Assembly (NCBI GenBank): GCA_946410455.1
Contig: CAMKAJ010000010.1
Coordinates: 1-64,000, forward strand
Direction of reading: 5' to 3'
DNA length: 64,000 nucleotides
DNA from: an uncultured Bacteroidales bacterium
Lineage (GTDB): Bacteria > Bacteroidota > Bacteroidia > Bacteroidales > UBA932
Numbering within the stretch: position 1 is the first letter of the stretch; every line of letters begins with the position of its first letter. Under the pieces are notes generated by a model, which saw only the letters and a program-made list of their open reading frames with translations, was not told the DNA's origin and ran no database searches. Shown here in pieces: positions 44,847 through 53,290 of the stretch. Position numbers and translations under genes: made by a program.

Positions 44847-46733
44847 ATGGAACTCAGCAGTACGATACAGCAGGCGGCGCAGCATGTTTTTGACGTGATG
44901 GCGAAGAGGGTCTCGGAAGAGGACCTGCAGCGCATCAAGGACGCCTTCCAGATGGCGGCAGTTGCCCACGACGGGCAGAAACGCAATACCGGAGAACCCT
45001 ATATCGTACACCCGATAGCTGTTGCAAATATCGCAGCTGAGGAGCTTGAACTCGATACCAATACCGTCATCGCGGCGTTCCTTCACGATGTTGTAGAAGA
45101 TACCGATTATACCCTGGAAGACATTCGCTCGCGCTTCGGCGACGATGTGGCCTTCCTGGTAGATGTGGTGACCAAGCGCAAGAAGCACAACTACGAGCAT
45201 ACCAAGCAGGTAGATAACTACCGCCAGATTCTGGAGTCCGTACACTTCGATATCCGCGCTCTCCTCGTTAAGTTGAGCGACCGTCTGCACAACATGCGCA
45301 CCCTGGACAGCATGCGCCCCGACAAGCAGATGAAGATTGCAGGAGAGACGGACTTTTTCTATGCCCCGCTGGCCGGCCGTCTTGGTCTGTATACCGTTAA
45401 GACGGAGATGCAGAACCTGTCTTTCCGCTTCCGCAGTCCTCGCGAGTACGAGAGCATAGTACGCCAGCTTGAGGAGGACAAGGAACGCACTAAAGACTCC
45501 CTCAAGGAGTTCACAGACCAGATTCAGGCCATGTTCACCGAGGTCGGAATTCCTGCGCGCATACAAGTCCGTTACCGCAAGCCCTATAGCGTGTGGAGCG
45601 ACATGAAGGAGAACAACACGGATTTTGCCCACGTTGAGTTCAAGCACTTTGTGCGTATCATCTTTGAGCCGCTCGACGAGTGGATGCGCTCGCAGTCTCC
45701 GGAGAAGGATACAGCGCTCTTCATATATTCCTGCCTTACCAGCCGATTCAAGGAGCGTCCCGGCAGCGTGGTAAATTATATCGATTCCCCCAAAGACAAC
45801 GGCTACCAGAGTTTCCACGTCCAGCTGCTCAACCAGGCCGGAGTGTGGGAGGAGCTGCATATTGCCTCTGAGCGCATGCACCGCAATTCCCGTTTGGGCT
45901 GCGTGGTAGAGAGGGACGAGAGGTGGCTGGAGCGCTTCAAGACCGTGCTCCAGAACATTGCGCAGAGCGGAGACGGCTACATTTTCATGGACAGCGTGAG
46001 CTCGTCGCTTTACAACGAAGACATTCTGGCCTTCACTCCCGGTGGCAAGGGAATCATCCTGCCCAAAGGGGCGACGGCGCTCGACTTTGCCTTCGAGGTG
46101 CATTCCGAGATTGGCGAGCATGCAAAATATGCCCGTATCAACGGAGCGCTCAAGCCTATCAAAACCCCTCTGCAGCGAGGAGATTGCGTAGAAATCGGCA
46201 CTTCCGAGGATGTGACGCCCCAGCGTGGCTGGCTCCAGTATGCCAAAACTTACAAGGCACGCAGGCGCCTTCACGACATCCTTCGCGATGAGGACGAATT
46301 TGAGTTCAAGCTCTGCCCCGATTGCGACCCTCTGCCGGGCGAGGAGGTTATTGGATTCAAAGATGCCGACGGGGTTATTACCATCCACAGCCGCAACTGT
46401 CCGCTGGCTATCAAGCTTGCGTCCGAGAAGGGCAATACCATAGTCTCTGTGCCCTTCAATCCCGATCCTTCCCGCACTTATCCCGTGAAAATCAAGATTG
46501 TGGCGATAGATCGCTACCACCTTCTGAGGGATATCATAGACTGCTTCGTGGAGCGTCAGCATCTGTCTATGAGCCGGCTCGCAACTCACACAGAAGACGA
46601 AATCGTGACGTGCGACATAGATTTCCCCGTTCACTCCGTGGACGAGCTTCACCTCACGCTGGAGAGCATAGCGGCTATCCCGGGAGTTGATGAAGTGCGC
46701 CGTCTTCCCAGGGCGCAGGAAGAGAGGCAATAG
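44847..46733 (+). CDS. RelA/SpoT-homologue, intact hydrolase but degenerate synthetase domain
   Basis: 628 residues, shorter than the usual ~730. The HD hydrolase site is complete: His55 (IVHPIAV), His80-Asp81 with EDT (HDVVEDT) and Asp145 (KLSDRLHNMRT). The synthetase domain (about 225-360) keeps YRKPYSVW and NGYQSFH. But the expected Asp five residues before Arg270 is Phe (FKHFVRIIF), the DYI Asp is Asn310, and EVQIRT reads ELHIAS. TGS (ILAFTPGGKGIILPKGATALDFAFEVHS) and ACT domains follow. It probably degrades ppGpp rather than making it. It overlaps comEC tail to tail by 59 bases. Confidence 0.87.
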   Translation: MELSSTIQQAAQHVFDVMAKRVSEEDLQRIKDAFQMAAVAHDGQKRNTGEPYIVHPIAVANIAAEELELDTNTVIAAFLHDVVEDTDYTLEDIRSRFGDDVAFLVDVVTKRKKHNYEHTKQVDNYRQILESVHFDIRALLVKLSDRLHNMRTLDSMRPDKQMKIAGETDFFYAPLAGRLGLYTVKTEMQNLSFRFRSPREYESIVRQLEEDKERTKDSLKEFTDQIQAMFTEVGIPARIQVRYRKPYSVWSDMKENNTDFAHVEFKHFVRIIFEPLDEWMRSQSPEKDTALFIYSCLTSRFKERPGSVVNYIDSPKDNGYQSFHVQLLNQAGVWEELHIASERMHRNSRLGCVVERDERWLERFKTVLQNIAQSGDGYIFMDSVSSSLYNEDILAFTPGGKGIILPKGATALDFAFEVHSEIGEHAKYARINGALKPIKTPLQRGDCVEIGTSEDVTPQRGWLQYAKTYKARRRLHDILRDEDEFEFKLCPDCDPLPGEEVIGFKDADGVITIHSRNCPLAIKLASEKGNTIVSVPFNPDPSRTYPVKIKIVAIDRYHLLRDIIDCFVERQHLSMSRLATHTEDEIVTCDIDFPVHSVDELHLTLESIAAIPGVDEVRRLPRAQEERQ

Positions 46734-47763
46734 TCTCGAGGCAGAATTCCAGCAATTGAACCAGTTTCCCGCAAGCTGTGCTTAGTATGGCCGGGCAGCC
46801 TGTGGTGGCTTCCAGCACTGCAGAGGCCAGCGCAGAGATAATGACCAGCTCTGTGAGGGGCAGTGCTATCAGATTGCTTATCAAGAAGTAAAGCGGGAAG
46901 CTGTGGAAGTGGTACCAGGCTGCAGGAGCCGTGAATACCTGGCAGGATATGGTAAGTGCGGTGCTTTTCCATATTGTTCGCATTGGGTCGCGTTTGCCTG
47001 TCTTGGGGTACCAGCTTTCCATTCTGGGGAAGAGCAGCGTGATGCCCAGCATGGCAAGGTACGACAGCTGGAAGCCGGGTGTGCTTATGACTGTAGGTTT
47101 GAGGAGCAGCTGCAGGGTAAGTGCCAGACAGAAAGTGCCGAGAGGGGAGTGCCGCCGCCAGCTCATGGCCCGTCCTGCTTCTCCTATGCAGATATAGATG
47201 AGGGCGCGGGTGATGGAGGCCGAGGCGCCTGTAGCTGCGGCATATACGCTGCAAATAATGATGATGGTGCCGCTCTTCAGCCATCGCGCGGCAGTGCTGT
47301 TGCCGAGCGGTGTAAGGACTTTGCTCAGGCATGTGTAGATAACGCCAAGGTGCAAGCCGCTGAGTGCCAGTATGTGGGAAGCTCCGCTGCGTCGGAATGC
47401 TTTAATTGTGTCTCTTGTGAGCCCGCTCCGGTCTCCCGTGAGCAGGGCTTGGATGATGGCTCCGCTATGCTCGCCCGCGAAGGGTATGCGCTCCAGAAGT
47501 TCGGCCATTTTGCTGGCAGCTGCGAGCTTCGGAAGGTTTGGGGCTGGGCAGAGGGCGCCGCTGCTCCAGCAAAGGGCGCCGAGGCAGAAGTATAGAGGGA
47601 ACAAAGCTATATTACCCTTATGAAAGAAGCAGTAAATCAGCAGAATGATAGCGGCTGCGCTGGCCCCCAGGGCCGTACGGAAGGGCTCTGCCAGCAGTGC
47701 CGCTGCCGCCACTCCGGCGGCGAAGGGAAGAGACAAACTTATGATTCCGCTGTTGTTTTTCAT
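46675..47763 (-). CDS. ComEC/Rec2-type membrane protein, competence core only
   Basis: 362 residues, about half the usual ComEC length. The competence domain is clear: AIIQALLTGDRSGLTRDTIKAFRRSGASHILALSGLHLGVIY, ASITRALIYICIGEAGRAM and GFQLSYLAMLGI, with about eight helices. Neither a complete N-terminal OB-fold region nor the C-terminal metallo-beta-lactamase domain is present. The protein ends within the convergent RSH gene. It may be a channel-only DNA-uptake protein or a decayed gene. Confidence 0.85.
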   Translation of the reverse strand: MKNNSGIISLSLPFAAGVAAAALLAEPFRTALGASAAAIILLIYCFFHKGNIALFPLYFCLGALCWSSGALCPAPNLPKLAAASKMAELLERIPFAGEHSGAIIQALLTGDRSGLTRDTIKAFRRSGASHILALSGLHLGVIYTCLSKVLTPLGNSTAARWLKSGTIIIICSVYAAATGASASITRALIYICIGEAGRAMSWRRHSPLGTFCLALTLQLLLKPTVISTPGFQLSYLAMLGITLLFPRMESWYPKTGKRDPMRTIWKSTALTISCQVFTAPAAWYHFHSFPLYFLISNLIALPLTELVIISALASAVLEATTGCPAILSTACGKLVQLLEFCLETIASLPAPWEDGALHQLPG

Positions 47764-47803
47764 AGTTTCTCGTTTAAGTGCTGCAATTTAGCTAATATTT
47801 TGT

Positions 47804-47811
47804 TATTTTTG
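47804..47811 (+). promoter_or_regulatory. Promoter -7 element of ackA
   Basis: TATTTTTG matches TAnnTTTG, 20 bases before the start. Confidence 0.55.
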
Positions 47812-47831
47812 TAAACTTATATATTCTCTTT

Positions 47832-49046
47832 ATGATAATACTTGTAATCAATTGCGGCAGCTCTTCTGTGAAGTACCAGCTTCTGGACATGAAGAGCGAT
47901 GATGTGTATGATATCCTGGCAAAAGGACTCGTAGAAAAGATTGGCCTGCCCGAAGGCACCATTACCCATAAACCTACAGGCAAGACAGGCTTTGTGCGCG
48001 ATCTTCCTATTCCCGACCATAAGGTCGGAATGAAGTTGGTGCTTGACGCCCTGGTAGATCCCGAGCACGGCGTGCTCAAGTCGTTCGACGACATTGAGGC
48101 AGTTGGCCACCGTATAGTGCAGGGAGCTGATTTCTTCAGCGGAAGTGCTCTCGTGAACGACGACGTGCTTGAGAAAATCGGCATCTGCTGCGACTTCGCC
48201 CCTCTGCATAATCCTGCGCATCTGCTTGGTATCCATGCAGTTACCCATGTGCTCCCGGACGTCCCGCAGGTTGTAACATTCGACACTGCCTTCCATCAGA
48301 CAATGGAACCCTATGCATACATGTATGCACTGCCGTACGAGTATTACGAGAAGTATCACGTACGCCGCTACGGCGCCCACGGGACCAGTCATCAGTATGT
48401 GTCTCAGCGCGGTGCCAAACTGGCCGGTATTAATCTTGAGAATTCCAAGATAATCACATGCCACATCGGCAACGGCAGCTCCGTTACTGCAATCCGCAAC
48501 GGCAAGTGCATCGACACTTCCATGGGATTCACCCCGCTTGAGGGTATGATTATGGGAACGCGCTGCGGTGTCATCGACGCCAACATCGTTCCGTATATCA
48601 TGAAGAAGGAGAACCTCACCCCGGACCAGATGACCGAAATCATGAACAAGAAGAGCGGTTTCCTGGGCCTGAGCGGCGTGAGCTCCGACGCGCGCGACAT
48701 GAATGCTCTTGCCCTGCAGGGCGACCGCAAGGCCAAGATAGTGCTCAAAAAGCTTACCTTCGATATCGTTAAGCTGGTGGGCGGTTACATTGCAGAGATG
48801 AACGGTGTAGATTTGATTATCTTCACCGCAGGTATTGGCGAGCACAATCCCCGTCTGCGCCGCCGCGTGTGCGAGCAGCTGGGTTATATGGGAGTCAAGG
48901 TCGATTCCGACGTGAACGAGAGCGCAAATTCAGAGACCATCATTTCTGCCCCAGATTCCAGCGTGAAGGTGGCCCTCATTCCTACCGACGAAGAGTTGGT
49001 AATCGCCCGCGACACAATGAGAATAGTATCAACAATAGAAGAATAG
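47832..49046 (+). CDS. ackA: Acetate kinase
   Basis: 404 residues, the normal AckA length. Motifs: the N-terminal VINCGSSSVKYQLL, HRIVQGADFF, TFDTAFHQTM, the catalytic-site ARG region as RRYGAHGTSHQYVS, CHIGNGSSVTAIRNGKCIDTSMGFTPLEG and FTAGIGEHNPRLRRRVC. It makes ATP from acetyl phosphate. The acyltransferase gene supplying the acyl phosphate starts 4 bases downstream. Confidence 0.95.
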   Translation: MIILVINCGSSSVKYQLLDMKSDDVYDILAKGLVEKIGLPEGTITHKPTGKTGFVRDLPIPDHKVGMKLVLDALVDPEHGVLKSFDDIEAVGHRIVQGADFFSGSALVNDDVLEKIGICCDFAPLHNPAHLLGIHAVTHVLPDVPQVVTFDTAFHQTMEPYAYMYALPYEYYEKYHVRRYGAHGTSHQYVSQRGAKLAGINLENSKIITCHIGNGSSVTAIRNGKCIDTSMGFTPLEGMIMGTRCGVIDANIVPYIMKKENLTPDQMTEIMNKKSGFLGLSGVSSDARDMNALALQGDRKAKIVLKKLTFDIVKLVGGYIAEMNGVDLIIFTAGIGEHNPRLRRRVCEQLGYMGVKVDSDVNESANSETIISAPDSSVKVALIPTDEELVIARDTMRIVSTIEE

Positions 49047-49050
49047 CATT

Positions 49051-49962
49051 ATGATAAAGAATTTCAACGACGTTTTTGCAACTCTTAGAGAGAAAGGTAT
49101 ACGCAAGCGCATGGTAGTGGCCTGGGGTGTTGACGAGCACTCTATCGAGGCTGCTTACAAGGCCGCAGAAATGGGTTTCGTGGATGTCACCCTGGTGGGC
49201 GACGCCTCCAAGATTGCTGCAGTGTGCGATGCCAACGGGCTCGATATCACCAAGTTTACCGTGGCAGATAACCCCGTGGAGATTAAGGCGGTAGCTCAGG
49301 CGGTGCAGATGGTTCACGACGGCGAGGGCGACGTGCTCATGAAGGGACTTTGCTCAACAGACAAGTTCCTCCGCGCTATCCTGAACAAAGAGACCGGTCT
49401 GCTTCCTCCCAAGGGACTGCTTTCTCACGTGAGCGTTGTAGAGAACCCCAATTACCCCAAGCTCATTTTCTTCAGCGACATGGCTGTAGTGCCTCAGCCG
49501 GATTTCCGTCAGAAGGTCAAGATTTCCGGTTTCCTGCTGGGCGTCGCCAAGTCCTTCGGAATAGAAAAACCCAAGATTGCGTTCGTTGCTGCTTCTGAGC
49601 AGATGCTGGACTCTATGCCTGCCTGCATCGAGGGCGCTATGCTTGCCAAGATGTGCGACCGTGGACAGATTCCCGGCTGTATCGGTGACGGCCCTCTGGC
49701 CCTGGATGTCTGCATCGATCCCGAGAGCGTGCAGATCAAGAAGCTCAAGAGCGAAGTTGCCGGCGACGCCGACTGCCTGCTCTTCCCCAACATCGAGTCT
49801 GCAAACGTGTTCTGGAAGACCAACAGTAAGCTCTGCGTGGGAGTTCGTCAGGCCGGTATGCTTGTAGGTACTACCGCACCTTGTATTCTTGCCTCCCGCG
49901 CCGACAGCGTAGATACCAAGCTGAACTCAATCGCCGAGGCGGTGATGTTCGTCAGCAAGTAG
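49051..49962 (+). CDS. Phosphate acyltransferase of the Pta/Ptb family (phosphate butyryltransferase-like)
   Basis: 303 residues, the length of phosphate butyryltransferase rather than long Pta. Family segments: VTLVGDASKIAAVCDANGLD, GDVLMKGLCSTDKFLRAIL, HVSVVENPNYPKLIFFSDMA and the C-terminal SEVAGDADCLLFPNIESANVFWK. Beside ackA it converts acetyl-CoA (or butyryl-CoA) to the acyl phosphate. Which acyl group is preferred cannot be read from the sequence; pairing with a true AckA favours acetyl. Confidence 0.9.
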   Translation: MIKNFNDVFATLREKGIRKRMVVAWGVDEHSIEAAYKAAEMGFVDVTLVGDASKIAAVCDANGLDITKFTVADNPVEIKAVAQAVQMVHDGEGDVLMKGLCSTDKFLRAILNKETGLLPPKGLLSHVSVVENPNYPKLIFFSDMAVVPQPDFRQKVKISGFLLGVAKSFGIEKPKIAFVAASEQMLDSMPACIEGAMLAKMCDRGQIPGCIGDGPLALDVCIDPESVQIKKLKSEVAGDADCLLFPNIESANVFWKTNSKLCVGVRQAGMLVGTTAPCILASRADSVDTKLNSIAEAVMFVSK

Positions 49963-49974
49963 TTTACGGTAGTT

Positions 49975-50010
49975 GTCATTTCTACCGAGCGTAGCGAGTG
50001 GAGAAATCTC
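49975..50010. repeat. Short intergenic repeat of a form common in Bacteroidota
   Basis: Begins GTCATTTCTACCGAGCGTAG and ends GGAGAAATCTC. This sequence type, an imperfect GC-rich palindrome flanked by CATTTC and GAAATCTC, recurs between genes in many Bacteroidota genomes as I remember them. Here it lies directly before mazG, and GTG 49998 within it is not a real start. Confidence 0.4.
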
Positions 50011-50012
50011 GA

Positions 50013-50816
50013 ATGCATAGTAGAGAAGAAAAGATTCAAGCGTTTGGGCGTCTGTTAGATATAATGGACGCCCTTCGCGAGAAGTGCCCGTGGAATGCCG
50101 AGCAGACCGCCGAGTCTATCCGCAGACTCACAGAAGAAGAAGTCTATGAGCTCAGCGACGCCATCCTCAAGGGTGATACTGCCGGCGAGTGCAAAGAAAT
50201 CGGCGACCTGCTTTATCACATGGTCTTTTATGCCCGGATGGGGCAGGAGAAGAGCGAGTTCGATATTGCCGATTGTATAGACAAGGTGTGCGAGAAGATG
50301 ATTTTCCGACATCCTCATGTTTTCGGTCCAGAGGCTGGCAAACAGACTTCCGCCAAGGAGATTGCCGATACTTGGGAGCTTGTGAAGGCTAAGGAAAAGG
50401 GAGGCAACAAGACCGTTATGGAGGGAATCCCCGATGCTATGCCGGCCCTTCTCAAGGCTCTTGCCATGCAGGAAAAGGCTCGCGGTTGCGGCTTCGACTG
50501 GGAGCGGCGCGAGGATGTCTGGGACAAGGTACTCGAAGAGCTCCGGGAGGTTCGCGAAGCAGCGGAGCAGGCGTCGCATCCGGAACCGACTGCAGAGATG
50601 ACAGGTGAGTTCGGCGATTTGTTGTTTGCCGTCCTGAACGCCGCGCGACTCTATGGAGTAGATGCCGAGGCTGCACTCAGCGCCAGCTGCAGCAAGTTCC
50701 GACGCCGTTTCAGCTACGTAGAATCGGGCCTTCGCTCGCAGGGCCGCACCTTCGCCGACGCTACTCTCTCCGACATGGACGCCCTCTGGGACGAAGCCAA
50801 GTCCCAAGGGCTGTAA
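50013..50816 (+). CDS. mazG: Nucleoside triphosphate pyrophosphohydrolase MazG
   Basis: 267 residues, the usual length. Two MazG domains, each with its metal-binding acidic set: LTEEEVYELSDAIL with CKEIGDLLYHMVFYARM, then VLEELREVREAAEQ with GEFGDLLFAVLNAARL. The N-terminal DALREKCPWNAEQTAESI is a hallmark. It hydrolyses non-canonical or excess NTPs to NMP and may lower ppGpp levels. The ATG at 50013 is chosen because the upstream GTG falls in an intergenic repeat. Confidence 0.93.
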   Translation: MHSREEKIQAFGRLLDIMDALREKCPWNAEQTAESIRRLTEEEVYELSDAILKGDTAGECKEIGDLLYHMVFYARMGQEKSEFDIADCIDKVCEKMIFRHPHVFGPEAGKQTSAKEIADTWELVKAKEKGGNKTVMEGIPDAMPALLKALAMQEKARGCGFDWERREDVWDKVLEELREVREAAEQASHPEPTAEMTGEFGDLLFAVLNAARLYGVDAEAALSASCSKFRRRFSYVESGLRSQGRTFADATLSDMDALWDEAKSQGL

Positions 50817-50829
50817 CAGGATAGACTGT

Positions 50830-50935
50830 CTGGCGCGCAAGTTACTATCAATCAGTGTTTTACGCATTTTGCCTGCATGGAAAAACGTGCAGGCAAAATG
50901 CGTAAGTATCTGGGCTACAGAAGTTTGCGCGCCAG
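50830..50935. repeat. 106-bp palindromic interspersed element, copy 2
   Basis: Perfect 11-bp terminal inverted repeats CTGGCGCGCAA / TTGCGCGCCAG enclose a near-perfect hairpin (TTACGCATTTTGCCTGCA / TGCAGGCAAAATGCGTAA). It has exactly the same length and order as the copy at 21719. It lies between mazG and the hydrolase gene and would form a strong RNA hairpin after mazG. Confidence 0.8.
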
Positions 50936-50952
50936 GGTTGCAAAATTATTCT

Positions 50953-50960
50953 TACTTTTG
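50953..50960 (+). promoter_or_regulatory. Promoter -7 element of the alpha/beta-hydrolase gene
   Basis: TACTTTTG matches TAnnTTTG, 21 bases before ATG 50982. It excludes the earlier in-frame starts. Confidence 0.55.
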
Positions 50961-50981
50961 TATATGTTAATTGTTTTTGAT

Positions 50982-52217
50982 ATGAAATTTTTCTTTCGTC
51001 TTTCTGTAATAATAGCAGCTGCCGTAGTGTTGTTTTCATGTACTGGCCGGCAACAACATTCTCCCGTCCCTGCAGAGCTTCGGGGCACCTGGAGCGGAGA
51101 AATTGAGGGTCTCGGACTTGCTTTTGTGATGCACCTCGGAGATAGTTGCAAGCTTGATTCACCAGACCAGGGAGTATACGGTCTTGATGCATCGTTCCAG
51201 CAATTAAAGGACGGGAGCATTAAGGTTGACTTTAAAGACATTAAGGGGAATTTCAAGGGCTCTCTCCAGGGTGATTCGCTAATCGGATCATTCTCTCAAT
51301 TGGTTATCAAGAAACGACTGGCACTGGCACGCGGCTATCTGGAGCGCAAGCGCCCGCAGAATCCGGAGCCTCCGTTCCCCTATGATACAGAGGAGTTTCT
51401 TTTCCAGCATAACGGGATAACGCTGGGCGGCACTCTGGCGAGCCCTCATAATTGCCGGCCTGAGCACACGAATGCTGTGGTACTGGTCAGCGGTAGTGGT
51501 CAGCAAGATCGCGATGAGACGCTGATGGACCATCGCCCCTTCGCAGTTATCTCAGATGCACTCGCTCGTGTCGGCATTGCCTCGCTCCGTTATGACGATC
51601 GTGGCTGCGGCAGTTCCGGCGGTAAGTTCGAAGAGGCAACGACATTTGATTTTGCAGATGATGCCAGAGCAGCTCTGAGTTGCCTGCGCGAACGCGGATT
51701 TAAGAAGGTCGGCTTGATCGGCCACAGCGAGGGAGGAACGATTGCCTTCATTCTTGGTGCAGACGAAACTGACTGCCCCGACTTCATCGTAAGCCTGGCG
51801 GGTATGGCCGACAGGGGCGACAGTACTCTTTTCCGTCAACTGTCGCGCCAGATTGAAATCCAAGGGGCACCCAAGAAGCTCTCTGCTTTTGCGGCGAAGC
51901 TAGCGGTTAAGAAGATGCTGAAGCAGAAAAGTGTATGGATGGAGTGTTTTGTAAACCTCGATCCCGCACCTTATGTAGCAAACATCAAGTGCCCTTGCCT
52001 GGCGATGAATGGCGAGAAAGACACTCAGGTTATTCCGGAATACAATCTCTCTAAAGTGGCAAAACTCTGTCCTTCAGCTGATTGCCGTCTTTACCCAGAA
52101 CTCAATCATCTCTTCCAGCACTGCGGAACCGGTATGTCTGACGAATACGCCAGAATTGAAGAAACCTTCGCACCGGAGGCGCTGGCGGAACTTGCTGAAT
52201 GGATACGGCTGCAGTAA
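50982..52217 (+). CDS. Alpha/beta-hydrolase lipoprotein
   Basis: 411 residues from MKFFFRLSVII, lipobox LFSC. Residues about 30-110 are a small beta domain (LRGTWSGEIEGLGLAFVMHL) found in front of this hydrolase type. The catalytic domain has VVLVSGSGQQDRDETLM, YDDRGCGSSGG, nucleophile elbow GLIGHSEGG (Ser), an acid near NGEKDTQV (Asp) and His in YPELNHLFQ. An esterase or peptidase-like hydrolase on the periplasmic or outer-membrane face; the substrate is unknown. Confidence 0.88.
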   Translation: MKFFFRLSVIIAAAVVLFSCTGRQQHSPVPAELRGTWSGEIEGLGLAFVMHLGDSCKLDSPDQGVYGLDASFQQLKDGSIKVDFKDIKGNFKGSLQGDSLIGSFSQLVIKKRLALARGYLERKRPQNPEPPFPYDTEEFLFQHNGITLGGTLASPHNCRPEHTNAVVLVSGSGQQDRDETLMDHRPFAVISDALARVGIASLRYDDRGCGSSGGKFEEATTFDFADDARAALSCLRERGFKKVGLIGHSEGGTIAFILGADETDCPDFIVSLAGMADRGDSTLFRQLSRQIEIQGAPKKLSAFAAKLAVKKMLKQKSVWMECFVNLDPAPYVANIKCPCLAMNGEKDTQVIPEYNLSKVAKLCPSADCRLYPELNHLFQHCGTGMSDEYARIEETFAPEALAELAEWIRLQ

Positions 52218-52232
52218 GCTGCAAGGGCGTAA

Positions 52233-52775
52233 CTATTCCGAGGGCTCTTCGAAGAACGAGAAGTGCACGCGGCCGTAGCTGCGTTCTTTTACGAAGAGGG
52301 GATGGCTGGTGAAGGAATACTCGCCACCGTGCTCGAGGATGAAATAGCCGCCGGGATGAAGCAGGCCGCAGCCAAGTACTTTGTCCGGGATGCAGTCCAG
52401 GCCGTCCAGCGCATAAGGAGGATCGGCAAAAATGATATCGAACTTCTCGCGGCAGATGGGTAGGAAGTCGAAAACGTTGGAGTGAACGGCAGTTACGTTG
52501 TCCAGCCCCAGGCGTAAGGCCTCACGCTTGATAAAAGACGCATTATCGCGGGCCATCTCTACGCTCCACACACGTCCAACACCTCTGGAAGCAAATTCGA
52601 ACGCCACAGCTCCGGTGCCGCCGAACAGGTCGAGCACCTTCAGGTCATCGAATTCGTACTCGTTATCGAGAATATTGAACAGCCCTTCGCGAGCGAAGTC
52701 GGTAGTGGGCCTAGCTTTGTACCCCATCGGGGGATAGATGGTTTTACCCTTGAGTTTGCCTCCAATAATTCTCAT
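52233..52775 (-). CDS. rsmD: 16S rRNA (guanine-N2)-methyltransferase RsmD
   Basis: 180 residues. Methylates G966 of 16S rRNA using S-adenosylmethionine. Motifs: MRIIGGKLKGKTI at the N-terminus, RPTTDFAREGLFNIL, VLDLFGGTGAVAFEFASRG (SAM binding), the catalytic DPPY in IIFADPPYALDGLD. It is downstream of the DUF3822-like gene, a common arrangement in Bacteroidales, and tail to tail with the hydrolase gene. Confidence 0.94.
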   Translation of the reverse strand: MRIIGGKLKGKTIYPPMGYKARPTTDFAREGLFNILDNEYEFDDLKVLDLFGGTGAVAFEFASRGVGRVWSVEMARDNASFIKREALRLGLDNVTAVHSNVFDFLPICREKFDIIFADPPYALDGLDCIPDKVLGCGLLHPGGYFILEHGGEYSFTSHPLFVKERSYGRVHFSFFEEPSE

Positions 52776-52829
52776 TTGCCTGAAACTGTAATAGTATTCT
52801 CTATGCCAAGGATGCCCGCAGCAGTCAAG

Positions 52830-53285
52830 TTAAATTGTGAATTTCACAGCTTTGAAGTAACTGTACAGGGTGTTCTCGTCAGCAGCATTGAGCTGTTGGC
52901 GGAAATGGATGCAAATTGCTTCAGAATTGAGTTCCAGAGATTTAAGGGCGAGTAAGATGAAGTATAGCGCGGTAGTGAAATCCTGGGCCTTGAACGAATT
53001 CGCCAGCAGAAGTCTTTCTCCCCGTGCAATGGCCATGGAGAGTTCCCCGTCTGTCCAAGAGCAGAGAATCTTCACTCCGTCTTTAATCTGGGGGAGGTAC
53101 TGCAAGACATAATAAATCTCCGGCAGCGAGTTTGCGCTACCGGAGACTGTATAAACCAAAGCCGCGTGATATGCGGGAATTTTCTTGTAAGAAACCTTTG
53201 CTCCTTCGTCTATGCGGGCTACTTCAGCAAGTGCTTTGTGCGCTGCCGCCGGCTCGAAAAAACTCAAAGGGACAAGGGTGAACAC
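52830..53285 (-). CDS. DUF3822-like protein, N-terminally short
   Basis: 151 residues starting with GTG, 5 bases after the preceding stop. The order (before rsmD) and segments such as MFTLVPLSFFEP, RLLLANSFKAQDFTTALYFIL fit the Bacteroidota DUF3822 family as I remember it. That family is usually about 250-270 residues, so the N-terminal lobe seems to be missing. No function is established. It could be a decayed gene or a different short family. Confidence 0.5.
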   Translation of the reverse strand: MFTLVPLSFFEPAAAHKALAEVARIDEGAKVSYKKIPAYHAALVYTVSGSANSLPEIYYVLQYLPQIKDGVKILCSWTDGELSMAIARGERLLLANSFKAQDFTTALYFILLALKSLELNSEAICIHFRQQLNAADENTLYSYFKAVKFTI

Positions 53286-53290
53286 ACCGA

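Noticed and set aside
44712..46730. A 672-codon minus-strand frame opposite the RSH gene
   Set aside because: Shadow of a clear RSH protein; no recognisable motif and no promoter.
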